64,000 nucleotides of DNA from Clarkia xantiana subsp. parviflora (GCA_036873135.1 JAPTYO010000020.1:2162081-2226080), one strand, 5' to 3'; shown: positions 33,864 through 45,729, counted from the first letter of the stretch. The notes: generated by a model not told the origin, from the letters alone. Numbers and translations are program-made.

Positions 33864-35146
33864 CGAATAAAGTGGGACCTGACTGTCAGTGATTTCCTGC
33901 TCTGGTTTTGATCAAGACTACATTATTTGAAAGTGTTCATGCATTGGAAAATTCGTCCTCAAGTATGTAATGTCTCATGTTCGACCACGGTACCATTTTC
34001 CAAAGTTGTAAACTTGTATCTTCTAAGAGTAATTGACATACTCTTGTCCTAAATACGTGTTTAATGCGCAAATTAATGTCGCATGGTGATATGATTTAAC
34101 TAATTATCATACTTCAACTATTATGGTGATGTGTCTCACCGATTCAATGGAACACAGGTTTTACATATATATGAATCATCTTTCATCATTCCATAGGGAA
34201 CGTTTGATACAGTGACTCTAACATTACGTTTACAAACTGTGCTTCTTGAAGTGTGTCATTTGATTTGAATGCTTAGCCTGACTTATCGTTCAAGGCTCGT
34301 GGAAGGAAAATCGTTTGACCGACTTCATCCTTCTTCGTTTACAAACTTATTTCAGAGATTTTAGCCCATCTCCGAACTGAGCATTTGGGTTTTCACCTTA
34401 TGCGTCAGTTGATACTTTTACAAGGTCGTGGTAGCTTCCGAAGCCTACTTCTTACCATTGTAAATGTTATCAATAAGTTGTTTCCGAAGGAATGGAAACG
34501 AAAATCCAGCACCTAATCATTCAAACACTTCATTATTAAACTCATATATTGAAACGATGTGTTTAGTCTTTCGAGGTCCACTTGCGCGAGGCGCATTTTA
34601 CCGAGGTTTTAACCTTTGGTTAAATTGTGTCATTTCTGAATTTAATTTAATTTAATCTAATCGGTTTCGCACATGATCATCATTGCAATTTATTTCATTT
34701 CAATGGAGTACTAATAATAAAATAAGATTTATAACCAGTTCATTCTTAGAACTACACAATCATTGGATTTTAATGGCATTTTGATTTTACTCAAAGAATT
34801 GGATGTAGGAGAAAATGTATGAAGTTGTTTGATTCAGCTATTTCCAATAACCTTATTGCTTCGGTTTACATAAATTTCGGATCGATCTCGTTTCTAGCCG
34901 AGTCGATTAATCTTGATATGCATAACTCATTCTGAATCGAATAGTTACTACTTTATTCAATGAATCCGAAACAATAATAACCAGAATTCAAACAAAAATT
35001 AACAATAGGCAAACCTACATAAACAATACTGGGGTCTCAGATCTCAAACTTGAAGCAATCTTGAAGAAGAGTGATGGATAGGTCGTCTTAACCGAGTTGT
35101 ACCATGAAGTACTGATATCATGGTGGTTATCGCACCGGATCGTCGT

Positions 35147-35762
35147 TTAGATCTTTTGTTGCCGGGGGCTTGCCAAGCATTTCAGCATACCAATGAATCT
35201 GTCATTGAATGCCTCGGGTTCTTTCGAAAATTCTTTATCATCTGCTTCGAATAGGTCTATTGTCGTCTTAATCGATTTGATCAGACGCGTGAACCCTTTT
35301 TCGTCAACAAACAATAAAAGAGGAAACATCCTTATTACTTTCCGAGCCCTTGTCCATACATCTAACTCGTCAGCGGGATCATGAAAGACTATTACACTGT
35401 CATCACTGCATAGAATACTGTAGTATTCTGCCATTAAGGCTCTTACTTCAGCGGCCTTACCCTTACCGAAGCGAAGGTATATGACACACCAAATATGCAA
35501 TGCGCTGAGTTGTATAAACTCACATTTTACTTCAGTTTTGCGAGAGAATTAATTCTCGTGCATTACGATCCTTCATCAACCTTTTCTTGTTGTTGCTCTC
35601 ATGTAGGTTTCCATATTCGTCCAGGCTTATCCTTTTCGCTGTCGGATTGAATTGATCGTCAAGATCCGCAGCGATTAGGAGTTCCATAACCTTGTCTCTC
35701 CAAGCATCATAATTTATGCCTTCCAGGTTGCGAGGTTCGTAGAAATGTATCGGTTCAGCCAT
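35147..35762 (-). pseudogene. Copia gag-like remnant with a frameshift
   Basis: The ATG at 35762 starts MAEPIHFYEPRNLEGINYDA, containing the NYDAWRDKVMELLIAADL phrase typical of the start of copia gag. This frame stops at 35532. The next frame (to 35147) continues with a KCEFIQLSALHIW phrase and a region of unknown identity, so a frameshift lies near 35540. Gag normally forms the particle shell. Only N-terminal gag is recognisable, and a zinc knuckle was not found. Confidence 0.6.
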
Positions 35763-35789
35763 GAAAACTAACACATTGATAATCACGCA

Positions 35790-37808
35790 AAATCAGGGAG
35801 ACAATAACATTTTGAGAAAGAATTGCACACGTTAAATATCTATTAAGATAGAATCCGACAAATAATGATTCCTCAGTCATCTAAACCAACTGACCACCAG
35901 TAAACCAATGGAAGATGGCTGTGAAAGAGTTCACATTATCGTCGTTTTCTATCCAATAGATCAGTCTTAAAAAAAACGGTTTTAATCGCAGATTAGCGGA
36001 ACGGGAATTTTAAAACAAGCATACCCGATCTTGGCTTTCCCAAGACCCTTTTTATTTTGGAAAAATATTCCGATGAATTTTACTCATGCATATATAATTC
36101 TACCATCCATGTAAATTATCATACGCTAGTAACATTCATCACACAAACCACACTCATGCTTACGCGTCATGCGTCTAATGTTCTGAGGAACTCATGCTTG
36201 CATATATAATTCTACTTCCGAGTAAATTATCAAATGCGGCTACATCCTTAACATTCTAGCATACGTGTCAAACATGAAACATTCACATCCATCATACACA
36301 TTTGGCGACTGGTTTTCGATTTTAAAATAATTTTAAACATTAGGGGCTGATTTTCAATTCATGCTTATATTCAATCACGCAACATTCTAGACATGAATCC
36401 TAGGCATTTCCAACCATCATAGCATGTCTATCCTATTACGCATTCCATATATTTAACCAGGGCTCCGCCCCAATATGCAATATCCAGCTAGCTTGACTCA
36501 GTCAAGACAACATTTCTAATCATGCATAAATATATATTGAATAATAAACAATTACAATTCAGCCCGCTAATTAATCCAGTCCCAAAAACATGTACATCCG
36601 AGATCCATCCCCATAATCGAAACAAGGCATAAAGGTTATCAACCCTTGAGCACTGTGTAGGCCATTTAAGGTTCAAAACATTTTGATTTTAAAACTTGAC
36701 CTCCCTATTTTAATTGACTTGTATTCGGTTTTGAAAATTCAGTTCGGTTCAGTCAATTTCGTTTCGGTTCGGTCCAGAAAATCTGGTTCGGGTCCGGTTC
36801 AGTTCGTTCCGGTTTTAATTTTAAAATCTAGTTCGGTCCGAACCGGTCCAATAAAAATAGGGTTCGTTTCGGTTCAACACTCAAAACCGATTTGGTTAGA
36901 TCCACTTAGTTACACCGGTCCGGCCCAACCCGATTAGGTCGAACCGATTGAGAAAATCCGGTTCGATTTTAATTCGTCCCGGTTTGACATATTGGACCGG
37001 CCCAATAATTTAAATCATAAAGGTTGGTTGAAATTTTTACTTGTGTCCCAAGTAGGTTTTAAAGTCCAAAAATATTTAACTTAGCCACCAAGTAACATTA
37101 ACTATTATAATATATATATATTATAATATATATATATTTCAGACCTATTATAAACATATATATATTTATTGCTAAGATTCTATCTTTAAGATTAAATCAA
37201 TCAACAATATATATATGTAAAGATCGGCTACACTATATAAATATATATATTATTTAGTGTCAATATCTTAAATAGGGAAACATATATTAACAATATATTT
37301 TCTCAATCTTTTAGGTAACTAAAATCTATCAATAATATATTTAACCTTAAATATTTAGATATATTGATAGTTATTTATATTTCTATATATTAATGTGAAT
37401 CTATCCTAATGTTCCCAATTATAGATATATCGTTACCTAAAAAAAAAATTAAAATATGGTAAACAATATAATTAAAATTTCAGCTGAAATTTTATTCCTT
37501 GGTGCCTAATAAAAAAAAAAATTTACCTTGTAATTTACCTAGGGTTTCGGCCAAAAACACATAATTGGGAACAAGTGGTCAAATTTCAAGATCAAATTTT
37601 AATAAGATCTACAATCCAATGTGATTTTGATAAATATAATCTTTTTCTTGAAGATCATGAACATCAAATTTCCTAAGAACATCATGAAAATTTTGGACCT
37701 ACCATAAACTTAAAATTCGAAATTTTAAAACTTTTTCATTTAAAATTTCGGTCCAAATATTAAATTTTCAAGAACACCAATTTATCAAAATCAGGAACTC
37801 CTAACATA
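35790..37808. other. Long 5' leader of the copia element with a CGGTTC-rich insertion
   Basis: About 2 kb without coding sequence lies between the primer site and gag. Positions 36690-37010 are dense in 'ggttcggtccgg' words, like the interior of the CAGTGTTATCAG hAT-like family, but no terminal repeats were found. Positions 37100-37450 are AT-rich with TATA runs. The remainder, including repeated 'catgcatatataattctac' phrases near 36088 and 36193, is unrecognised. Confidence 0.5.
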
Positions 37809-37821
37809 GGCTCTGATACCA
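37809..37821 (-). other. Primer binding site of the copia element, initiator tRNA-Met
   Basis: On the minus strand TGGTATCAGAGCC lies one base inside the 5' LTR end. It is a full match to the plant initiator tRNA-Met 3' end complement. This sets the orientation of the element as minus. Confidence 0.88.
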
Positions 37822-37822
37822 C

Positions 37823-38423
37823 TGTTAGATTACGGTGAGTAATCACTACGGAAACTAAAACCATGGTATATGCTAGTAATCAAAATTACGCAGCGGAAGA
37901 TTCGCACATACCTCAACAGTAATCCGTAGTCCCAAGATCCTTGTCGCAGGGAGTTCACGATCCTCCGGTCGGCACCCGTAGGAGTTCTTGTTTAGGAAGC
38001 CCTACGAGGTATATTCTCCACAGCAAAGCCTTAGATCGATTCTTGACAATGGACGGATCTCCAGAGTGTTTGCTCGAAGGCAAATTGGCACACCCTTGGT
38101 GTTTGGTGGTTTCGGCCGAACTAGGTGGTTATGGGGGAATATTTTTTTCTCAAATCACCACTTAAACGGAATTATGATTAACCCTAATAAAACCCCTAAC
38201 ACCCCATATATATAGGAGGAGCAAAGTGGACAAAAGCCCACTTTGCCCCTACATAGTTCGGCCGGCCCCTATGGTGTATAAGGGAGGCCCAATCTTGGGC
38301 ATCTCATGTCAATTGGGATTTGGGTCTAGCCCAATGTCCTAATGTGACATTTACCCAATTAACTTAGGTAACATATACATATAATGGGCTTCCATTTACG
38401 GCGCCCATCACCATATGCTTACA
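37823..38423 (-). repeat. 5' LTR of the copia element (right on plus strand)
   Basis: 601 bp from TGTTAGATTACGG to CATATGCTTACA on the plus strand. It is followed by the TAAAG target duplication and then by the continuation of the interrupted LTR ('ctctttagg'). Confidence 0.9.
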
Positions 38424-38817
38424 TAAAGCTCTTTAGGAGGGAGTATTAGTTGGAAGCCAAGCCAAAATGTGATGGATGTTGATCTCTCCGCCCATACATG
38501 AGGTGTCGCTTGAAAGCCAATGACTGGTTTCCATTGTCCTGGTTGTTATCGGTAAGACGTTGCATATCCTTCGGGATCCTGCTGATTCGGGAGCTAATGC
38601 CGCTCTCCTGATGATGGTCAGGGCATGCCGAAAACCAGTTAAGCTACTCTTAGGAGTAAAAACCCCTAACCACGACCCGTTCCGTCCGTATGTGCAGTGC
38701 AAGTTGAGCTTCGATAACTGATCTTGGGAGTAAAGAGGGCTGATCGGATGTGGGAAGCCGGATGCCCTGCGTGTCGATTCCGCTGGGAGCGTCAAAACTC
38801 CAGACACGTGACACTAG

Positions 38818-39659
38818 TATATAGTTAAAATGTTGACTTGTTAAACATTATGTTAGTTTTTTTGTTAGTCCTATAAACATTCCGGTATAGTTAAAATGAC
38901 TATTGTGTCTGACTGTATGTGTGTTAATCTGGCAAAATAATTTAATTGGGTCACTGCAACATGATTCTGAGACTCAAAACTATTGGTTGTTTGAGTTGAT
39001 TGACAATATGATATAGTTTAATATGGACTGACTCGGGCTAGGTCAATTAAGACCTAGGTTCGATTAGGCCTATGTCCCAATTGACCTAGCCCGGGTCGAG
39101 CTCATGACTAGGTCTGACCATGGTTATGGTCGGTTAGGTCAGGTGACCCTAATCATGGCCGGACCTAACTTTGAGCTCGATCTGGACTAGGTCAATCGAG
39201 TTAAGAGTTCAATTGGAACAAGTTTAGGTACTAACTTATAAAAAAATTGGTGATATAAATTGATTCACTAAACTGAACAAAATAAAAAATTGGTCTAATC
39301 ATGTGCAAGCAACGTGACTATTTAACCTTCAACATTAACCGTTGAAAAGTTTACAAATTCCAAAGTACACCAAAAGTATACAAAAAATATATATTGTATC
39401 AAAAACCAAATGTGGTCAAAGTTGTACCAGAAGACCTATTAGCCTTTAAAATTTTAATAATAGCCATTTGAAATAAATATTTAGAATTCTGTATCAATTC
39501 AATAAATTAACTTACGGTATATTAATGACATACACTTAAAAAACTAAATTCATAACATCAAATAATAGTTGGCATTTATATTTATAATCTTACATGCTAA
39601 TTTTTAAGATTATTTTAATTATTTTATGTTGATTTAATTTGATTAATTAATTAAGTAAT
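38818..39659. other. Intergenic DNA with a foldback
   Basis: No gene is seen. GGGCTAGGTCAATT (39035-39048) and AATTGACCTAGCCC (39079-39092) form a perfect 14-bp inverted repeat with a 30-bp loop, in a stretch (39020-39205) of 'taggtc' and 'gacctag' words that resembles the interior of the low-complexity hAT-like elements. The rest is AT-rich. Confidence 0.55.
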
Positions 39660-40060
39660 ATGTACCAATATTTCAAACGAAATTTTTATAGTCCATTATC
39701 GAAAAGTGCAGATCAGCTCTCTAATAAAATAACATCGTTTATGATCTGGTCGGCCAAATTTGAAGTACGTCCAACACATTCGAATGATGACGTTCATAAA
39801 AAAAGATCAAGTGCATGGCAATTGGCAAAAGGAAAGGTGCACATTACAGTTTATCAAGATTTTTCATACAATACAACACTGATAATTACGAAACCCGCTT
39901 CCGTGATACTCTTCTTCATTAGCTTCTTGCCTTTTTTCTTATTCTGACGTACAACACTCAAATTTTCTTGATATATGGATCTGTTCCTGCAGTAGTGACT
40001 GTGCATAAAACATGATTAGCTTATTGTTAGACTAATACTAGAAATGAAATGGAAGAGACA

Positions 40061-41230
40061 TTATATGTTATTATTAACCTTGGCTTTCTTTATCAATGGG
40101 GCGGAGGAGAATGTGATCCGAAAAGAGAGTGATGGCGCTTGTGTACCGGTGGTGATGGATGTTAACTGTGCACTGGAGACGGGTCTGGCATCGATAGATG
40201 ACAGTGGACTGGTGACAGGCCTGGCGACAGTGGATGACAGTGGACTGGCGACAGGCCTGGCGGCAGTGGATGACAGAGGACTGGCGACAGGCCTGGCGGC
40301 AGTGGATGGCAGTGGACTGGTAACGGGCCTTGCGACGGTGGATGGCAGTGGACTAGTGACTGGTCTGGCAGTGGTGGAGGACAGTGGACTGGTGACGGGC
40401 CTGGCGGCAATTGAGGGCAGTGGACTGGTGACGGGCCTGGCGACGGTGGATGGCAGTGGACTGGTGATTGGCCTGGCGGCGGTGGAGGGCAGTGGACTAG
40501 TGACGGGCCTTGCAGCTGTGGAGGGCAGTGGACTAGTGACGAGTCTGGCGGCGGTTGATGACAATATCTTATAGGCTGGAGGTGGCGGTCTGAAAGACTT
40601 ATAGGCCGGAGGTGGCGGTCTGAGAGACTTATAGGCCGGAGGTGGCGTTTGGATGGACTTATAGGCCGGAGGTGGCGTTTGGATGGACTTATAGGCTGGA
40701 GGTGGCGGTCGGAGAGAGTTAAAGGCCGGAGGTGGCGTTTGGATGGACTTATAGGCCGAAGGTGGCGGTCGGAGAGAGTTAAAGGCCGGAGGTGGTGTTT
40801 GGATGGACTTATAGGCCGGAGGTGGCGGTCGGAGAGAGTTAAAGGCCGGAGGTGGTGTTTGGATGGACTTATAGGCCAGAGGTGGCGGTTGGAGAGAGTT
40901 AAAGGCTGGAGGTGGCGTTTGGATGGACTTATATGCCGGTGGTGGTGTTTGGATGGACTTATAGGCCGGAGGTGGCGGTCGGAGTGAGTTAAAGGCCGGA
41001 GGTGGCGTTTGGATGGATTTATAAGCCGAAGGTGGCGGTCGGAACGAGTTAAATGCCGGAGGTGGCGGTTTGAGAGACTTATAAGCCGGAGGTGGAGGGG
41101 CCCTATTATTGTAGAGGTACTTAGGAGGTGGAGTAGAGAAGTAGTAAGGGTTGTTTGCTGAAGTTTCTAGTGGCAAGCCAAGGGATACTAGCAAAATAGC
41201 CAAGATTGAGGCCATTGAATTATACCCCAT
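40061..41230 (-). CDS. Secreted proline-rich repeat protein (cell-wall PRP/extensin-like)
   Basis: Single exon, 389 residues. The first ATG (41230) starts MGYNSMASILAILLVSLGLP, a signal peptide probably cleaved near LETSA (25). Residues 45-224 are 18 decapeptide units of the PPPPAYKSIQ/TPPPAFNSLR type. Residues 225-356 are 11 dodecapeptide units of the STAARPVTSPLP type, followed by a 33-residue basic tail. Pro-rich proteins with Tyr and Lys after proline runs are hydroxylated, glycosylated and cross-linked in plant cell walls; that role is inferred. The TATA box at 41309-41318 lies about 80 bp upstream of the start on the same strand, supporting this strand as the real one. A 176-residue open frame runs antisense through the second array (see findings). 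The repeat number probably varies between alleles. Confidence 0.85.
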   Translation of the reverse strand: MGYNSMASILAILLVSLGLPLETSANNPYYFSTPPPKYLYNNRAPPPPAYKSLKPPPPAFNSFRPPPSAYKSIQTPPPAFNSLRPPPPAYKSIQTPPPAYKSIQTPPPAFNSLQPPPLAYKSIQTPPPAFNSLRPPPPAYKSIQTPPPAFNSLRPPPSAYKSIQTPPPAFNSLRPPPPAYKSIQTPPPAYKSIQTPPPAYKSLRPPPPAYKSFRPPPPAYKILSSTAARLVTSPLPSTAARPVTSPLPSTAARPITSPLPSTVARPVTSPLPSIAARPVTSPLSSTTARPVTSPLPSTVARPVTSPLPSTAARPVASPLSSTAARPVASPLSSTVARPVTSPLSSIDARPVSSAQLTSITTGTQAPSLSFRITFSSAPLIKKAKVNNNI

Positions 41231-41308
41231 TCTTCTAATTGCTAGCTTCAAGTACCCCTAGCAAAGGAATTGGGTATTGATTTGGTTATCTCTGCATTCT
41301 CCTCACCT

Positions 41309-41318
41309 CTTTATATAG
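41309..41318 (-). promoter_or_regulatory. TATA box of the proline-rich protein gene
   Basis: On the minus strand CTATATAAAG lies about 80 bp before the ATG at 41230, leaving a predicted leader of roughly 50 nt. This is a good plant TATA consensus at a sensible distance. Confidence 0.7.
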
Positions 41319-41339
41319 ATCATGTTAGGATCGATTCTC

Positions 41340-41590
41340 TCAACACTCACTAAACGATTAAGAAGAAAGCAATAAAGAACACACAGTATTTAACGTGGTT
41401 CGGTCAAAAACAACCTACGTCCACAAGTCTGGCGGCTGGCGTGTTATTAGATAGTCACACATTCAGTTTCGGAGAATACAATGATATATATAGCTACAGA
41501 GAAAAGGAACTCATAAACCCTACCGGGCCGGGTCGGCCCCAAAAATCGGGATCCATAACTCAACAGATCATAATGATTATGTTTTTACAC
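41340..41590. mobile_element. Likely LTR remnant
   Basis: 'ttaacgtggttcggtcaaaa' with 'ccta cgtccac' after it is a phrase common in plant LTR ends. It is followed by an unremarkable tail ('cagtttcggagaatacaatg'). No partner LTR was found in the window, so this would be a solo or truncated copy. It lies directly upstream of the proline-rich protein promoter. Confidence 0.4.
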
Positions 41591-41869
41591 TTAATTTCTG
41601 ACATTAAATTTTATATTTGGTTTAATAAATCATAGTTTTTTTTTTTTTTTTTTTTATATATATATTTACATTGCTTTCGCAAGTTCGGACCGAGAGCGTT
41701 AAGGTTAAAGTCCTCCATAGTTAATGGAGCTACTTTAATTATGTTGGATCAATTTAATTTGAAAATAGTATTTGTGATTTGAGTGGCCTACTCATCGATT
41801 TGAATTTGCATTTTTAGTGGTTGTCTTGATTATATACGTGTCTAATTCGCTAGCTAAGCATAAAGTGGA

Positions 41870-42330
41870 TTCAATATATTAATTAAGGTTACTTTTGGGA
41901 AATAAAAATATTTAAAGTTCTCCTTTCTAGCTAACATGTTACATGTGTTATGATTATCTTATTTTTCTATCATCTCACGGCTTCATTTTCACGTGCATGG
42001 ATTTACATTGAGAAAAAAAAAATGGCCAAATTTAGGATTTTTTTAATCTTATCACTTTACTTTTTTAACCATAAATTTTGAGATTTAATCCAATCAAGTT
42101 TTAAGAATAAAAAATTATTTATAAGTAGCACCTTAACTCTTATGGATTGATAATTTCAAACTTATTTTAAGTGCACACCGAAATATACTACGTCAATAAA
42201 TCTAATAATAAATTAAATTGAAAAACCGCAAAACCGGAGAATAACACAACCAAAATAAAATGTGTCACGTTATCGAGTACAATAATAATAATAAATACCT
42301 AAAAATCCTACTTTAGCAAATTATAGTAGT
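41870..42330. repeat. Diverged duplication of 44310-44800
   Basis: The phrases 'ctttctagctaacatgttacatgtg', 'ttcacgtgcatggatttaca' and 'ataataaatacctaaaaatccta' reappear in the same order at 44350-44470 and 44750-44790. This is an old local duplication with no coding sequence. Confidence 0.6.
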
Positions 42331-43776
42331 TAGTTTGACAAAAAAAACACCATAGTATTTTTTTTTTTTTTTTTTTGTGGGTGAATGTTAAACTATAGTA
42401 ATAGTTTATCTATAGTTTATAGCCGAGATCTATGACTCATACTTTATATACTCACTATGTTTGGAATATTTAATTAAGTACTATTCCAATTAAAAAAAAC
42501 ATAAAATGCATCTGGAAAAACTTCTACCTGAATTCTCTTATGATTGCCTAATATATATATAAAAAAAGACATCTACCTAATTCTTTTTTATGCTTGCTTA
42601 ATATAAAAAATAGATATAATTAGTGATTGTTTTGCACTCTGTACGAGATTTTATTTAATAACAACTTACATTAATATATCACTAATTATTGATTCGCGCA
42701 TTACGCGTGATTCTAAATATACCAAAATTTATGGTATAGAATAATAATATATTGACTCGACTTTTTATCATAGAAATTAATTTTTCAAATTAATTTTTAA
42801 AAGAATTTATTATTAACTAATTTATTATAATATTATACGTTAATTAGAAATATAATATTATATTAAATAAAAATATATATATTTATAGACGTTAAATTTA
42901 TATAATATTACTTAATGTAGTGAACTTTTTTAGAAAGCTTAAAAACATTTGAGATTGTGATAGCGTTCAAACTCCACCGACAACGCTAGTTGTGAGTAAT
43001 TTAGATCGTTTAAACTCTATTCCCACTTGTATCAAGTCAATCTATAAGGGGTAAAGTGTTTCTGAAATCTTTTTCATTTTCTCAACATGTTTGAACTCTT
43101 AACCTCTGGTTATGAGATGAAGTGCTAAATTGCTACACTATATTATCCAATATACGGTAATTATTGGTGAAAATGATGGAGTTTTTAAAATTTTCAACAA
43201 GCATTTTCGTTTCAAATCCGACTGAAAGTTGTTATTGTCAGTTGTAATTGGACATGGACATTTTTACATAACATAGGGCATAAATTATTCATTCATTCAT
43301 TCAACTGACAAAATGAGGAAAAAAGATACATATGGATCATTTTCAGAAGATACATAAATTTTGCTGCACTTTTTTTTTTTTCTTGGTCTTTTTCGTACTT
43401 AACAAAAATGTTAATTTTGTCTTGTTTTCTTCTTACTTTTTAATATGGACAGACAAAATAAGAGAAATAATCACCCAGCCCTTGATTGCCACAATAAGTT
43501 CTGCTACATTTTTTTTTTTTTGCTCGGTCTGCTTCGTAATTAATAAAAACATTAATGTTGCCTTGTTTTCTACATATTTATTAATCTGGACATAAAAAAT
43601 AAGAGAAATAATAGTTTACAATAATCTAATTAATCTCGATATGTTGTTTGAAACAATTGTTTGTTAATTACTATTATTGATCAATAGATGAGAACTGTTT
43701 GTAAGTATTTTACACATTTATTTTACAATATATTTCATCGTTTACAGCATGTATCACAATATGTTTTGTCGTTTGC

Positions 43777-43811
<35 letters not shown>

Positions 43812-44309
43812 CATAATCTGTTTACGCAGAATGTTTCTTGTGTATTATATATATATATTATATGTAATAGATAAATCTAATTAAAACTGATCAATTTTAA
43901 TTTAATTAAGAATAATAACTTAACATGTTATTTTTACTTTACAATTGACTATTATATTAGTTATAGTTAATTTTACAATATAAAAAATAAAAATTAATCT
44001 TTTTTTTAAATAATTGTTTTTGTAAAAATAATAGTTTTTGAAGAAAAAAAGTCTGTTTAATAATATATTATCTGCCATTTTCATGTTTAATAATATTAAT
44101 TTAATTAATAAAATAACAAAATGATATATTTGTCAATTAAGACGTATTTCATTCATTTATTATAACATTTTATCAACCAAACACTGGATTTGGAATCCTC
44201 ATTTCATATTTCTCATGTCAACCAAACAACATCATATTAATATTACATATTCACTATTCCATATTCTTATTTCTTATTTCTTATTCTTATTCTACGGACC
44301 AAACATGCC
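42331..44309. other. AT-rich intergenic DNA with small repeats
   Basis: No gene is seen. The unit from 'ataaattttgctgcac' to 'aaataagagaaataat' is repeated in tandem at about 43354-43482 and 43491-43610. A dispersed repeat at 43074-43210 is shared with 21895-22110, and another at 44145-44250 is shared with 22616-22735. A (TA)n run lies at 43778-43807. A degenerate Helitron-type hairpin (TCGCGCATTACGCGTGA) lies at 42694-42710. Confidence 0.5.
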
Positions 44310-44816
44310 GTAAATATATTAATTAAGAGTACTTAAGGGTAATATTAATTAAAGTCCTCTTTCTAGCTAACATCATGTTACATGTGCTAGGAACTTAGGA
44401 TTCTGGAAGATTCTATTTCTCTCTCATGGTTTCATTTACACGTGCATAGATTTACATTTACATATAGAAAAAGATAAAATTAATAGCCAAATTCAGGGTT
44501 TTTTAAGGAATGACTAAAAAATTGTGAGTTCAATTCCCACCGAGTATAATAAATAATGAAAAAATGTCGATATCACTATTTTATATGTTATGATGAACTG
44601 ATTCGATGTCAAAAAAATATTATAGCCGTTTACCAGCCAGAATCTTCCCTAAATCTAAAAAAATAATTTAAAAAACTATGTGGAAATATCGAATAAATTT
44701 AATATTTACAACGCACAATAATGTTTAGTAAATATGTCAGCAAATCTCATAATAAATACCTTAAAATCCTCAAAACCCCTACTTTTAAGTTCTAACACTA
44801 TATCTATTCTATTATA
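44310..44816. repeat. Diverged duplication partner of 41870-42330
   Basis: See the entry at 41870. This copy carries an extra 'aggaacttaggattctgg' segment. No gene is seen. Confidence 0.55.
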
Positions 44817-44860
44817 TAACTAAGTAGGTGCTTACCTTGCGCTACGCGCATGGCGACTTG
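44817..44860 (-). mobile_element. Degenerate Helitron 3' terminus
   Basis: On the minus strand a TGCGCGTAGCGCA hairpin is followed by AGGTAAGCACCTACTTAG and then T, a decayed version of the ends at 6359 and 7387 (TCAGCACCTAG). No 5' end was found. Positions 44861-45382 hold no other recognised feature. Confidence 0.5.
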
Positions 44861-45480
44861 TAAAACGTAAACTTTAACATGTATGTATAATATTGAAAGT
44901 AACTAACGATGTTGATTATAATAAATATGAATGTTATTTGGAGGAGAAAAAAGATAAGGGTCCGGCTAATTTGTTATCGAGTTTAAAGCACTCACCTATT
45001 TTTAGCTAATGTCATCCAACTGACTAAAAATCAAGTTTAAATAAACTTAATAGTAAATTAGTAGGCCCCCAAAAGATAAAGTGCTTAAATACTAATTTTT
45101 TTGTAAGATCAGATAACCTCATGCAATAATCCAAGATCTGTGTGGTTTTGACCAGTAATATTTTATGTTAGGAGGCTAACATATAAGAAATATTTAAAAA
45201 AAAAATAAAGATTAATCTCTTTTAATACATCATGATATATTTAAATGATACATTAAACTAAAATATATTATGTAAAATATTACATAAATATGAAAATATT
45301 ATATTTTATAGAAAAATACTATAAAACTCGATTAAGGTTGATATTGATATAATCAGACTATTGGGGTATTTTGGCTCAAGACTGATGGATATACGCCCAA
45401 TTTGAACCCGTTGACTTCCGAATCGTTGTATTTTTATCATCCCATTAATGATTGTAAATCGAAACTTCAACCCGATCTCC

Positions 45481-45584
45481 CCTAGGGGGGATAGGGTTGG
45501 CCAACCCTATCCCCCCCTAGGAGGGGTTGGGTGGCCTCACCCAACCCCTACCCTTGGGGGTCGGATTTCCCTTCCCCCCAAGGG
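45481..45584. promoter_or_regulatory. Three consecutive perfect inverted repeats in LTR U3
   Basis: Stem 1: CCTAGGGGGGATAGGGTTGG (45481-45500) faces its complement ending at 45521, with one extra C and no loop. Stem 2: AGGGGTTGGGTG (45522-45533) with CACCCAACCCCT (45538-45549). Stem 3: CCCTTGGGGG (45551-45560) with CCCCCAAGGG (45575-45584). The same cluster is at 54618-54721. Role unknown; a protein-binding or cruciform element is an inference. Confidence 0.9.
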
Positions 45585-45729
45585 CCCCGACACCATTCTT
45601 GGACTCCCATACTCGGTTTATTCTGCCAACCTTCTCCGTATCCTAAGGTCTTAATTATGTGCTTAAAGGTTAATTAACTGTGTTTAAAGGTTAACGATGT
45701 CATTAAGCCACCTTAATGACACCGTTGCC

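Larger units (their letters stand above)
30068..38423 (-). mobile_element. Ty1/copia retrotransposon, degraded, nested in an LTR
   Basis: Bounded by 600-bp LTRs (30068-30667 and 37823-38423) that start TGTTAG and end in CA, and flanked by a perfect 5-bp target duplication TAAAG (30063-30067 and 38424-38428). The coding strand is minus: the primer site lies beside the right LTR, gag-like sequence at 35147-35762, reverse transcriptase and RNase H at 31811-33075. All reading frames carry stops or shifts. The region 30668-31810 between RNase H and the left LTR and the region 33870-35100, where integrase is expected, hold nothing recognisable. Confidence 0.9.
28835..38813 (+). mobile_element. Short non-autonomous LTR retrotransposon, split by a nested copia element
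   Basis: The 5' LTR is 28835-29287, the internal region 29288-29990, and the 3' LTR 29991-30067 plus 38429-38813. Both LTRs begin TGTCAC and end GTGACA. CTAG flanks both sides (28831-28834 and 38814-38817). Without the nested element the unit is about 1.6 kb, with roughly 0.7 kb of internal DNA and no gag or pol, so it belongs to the small non-autonomous class and would need proteins from elsewhere. The purine-rich AGGAGAGAA just before 29991 fits a polypurine tract. Confidence 0.85.

Noticed and set aside
39660..39947. 95-residue plus-strand open frame with a hydrophobic tail
   Set aside because: Starts at an ATG but shows no recognisable family, no promoter signal and low-complexity ends; likely a chance frame between the LTR element and the proline-rich gene.
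40044..40574. 176-residue plus-strand open frame with signal-peptide-like start
   Set aside because: It lies antisense to the proline-rich gene, whose strand has a TATA box and a classical signal peptide. The 36-bp repeat keeps several frames open on both strands. It is kept only as a finding.
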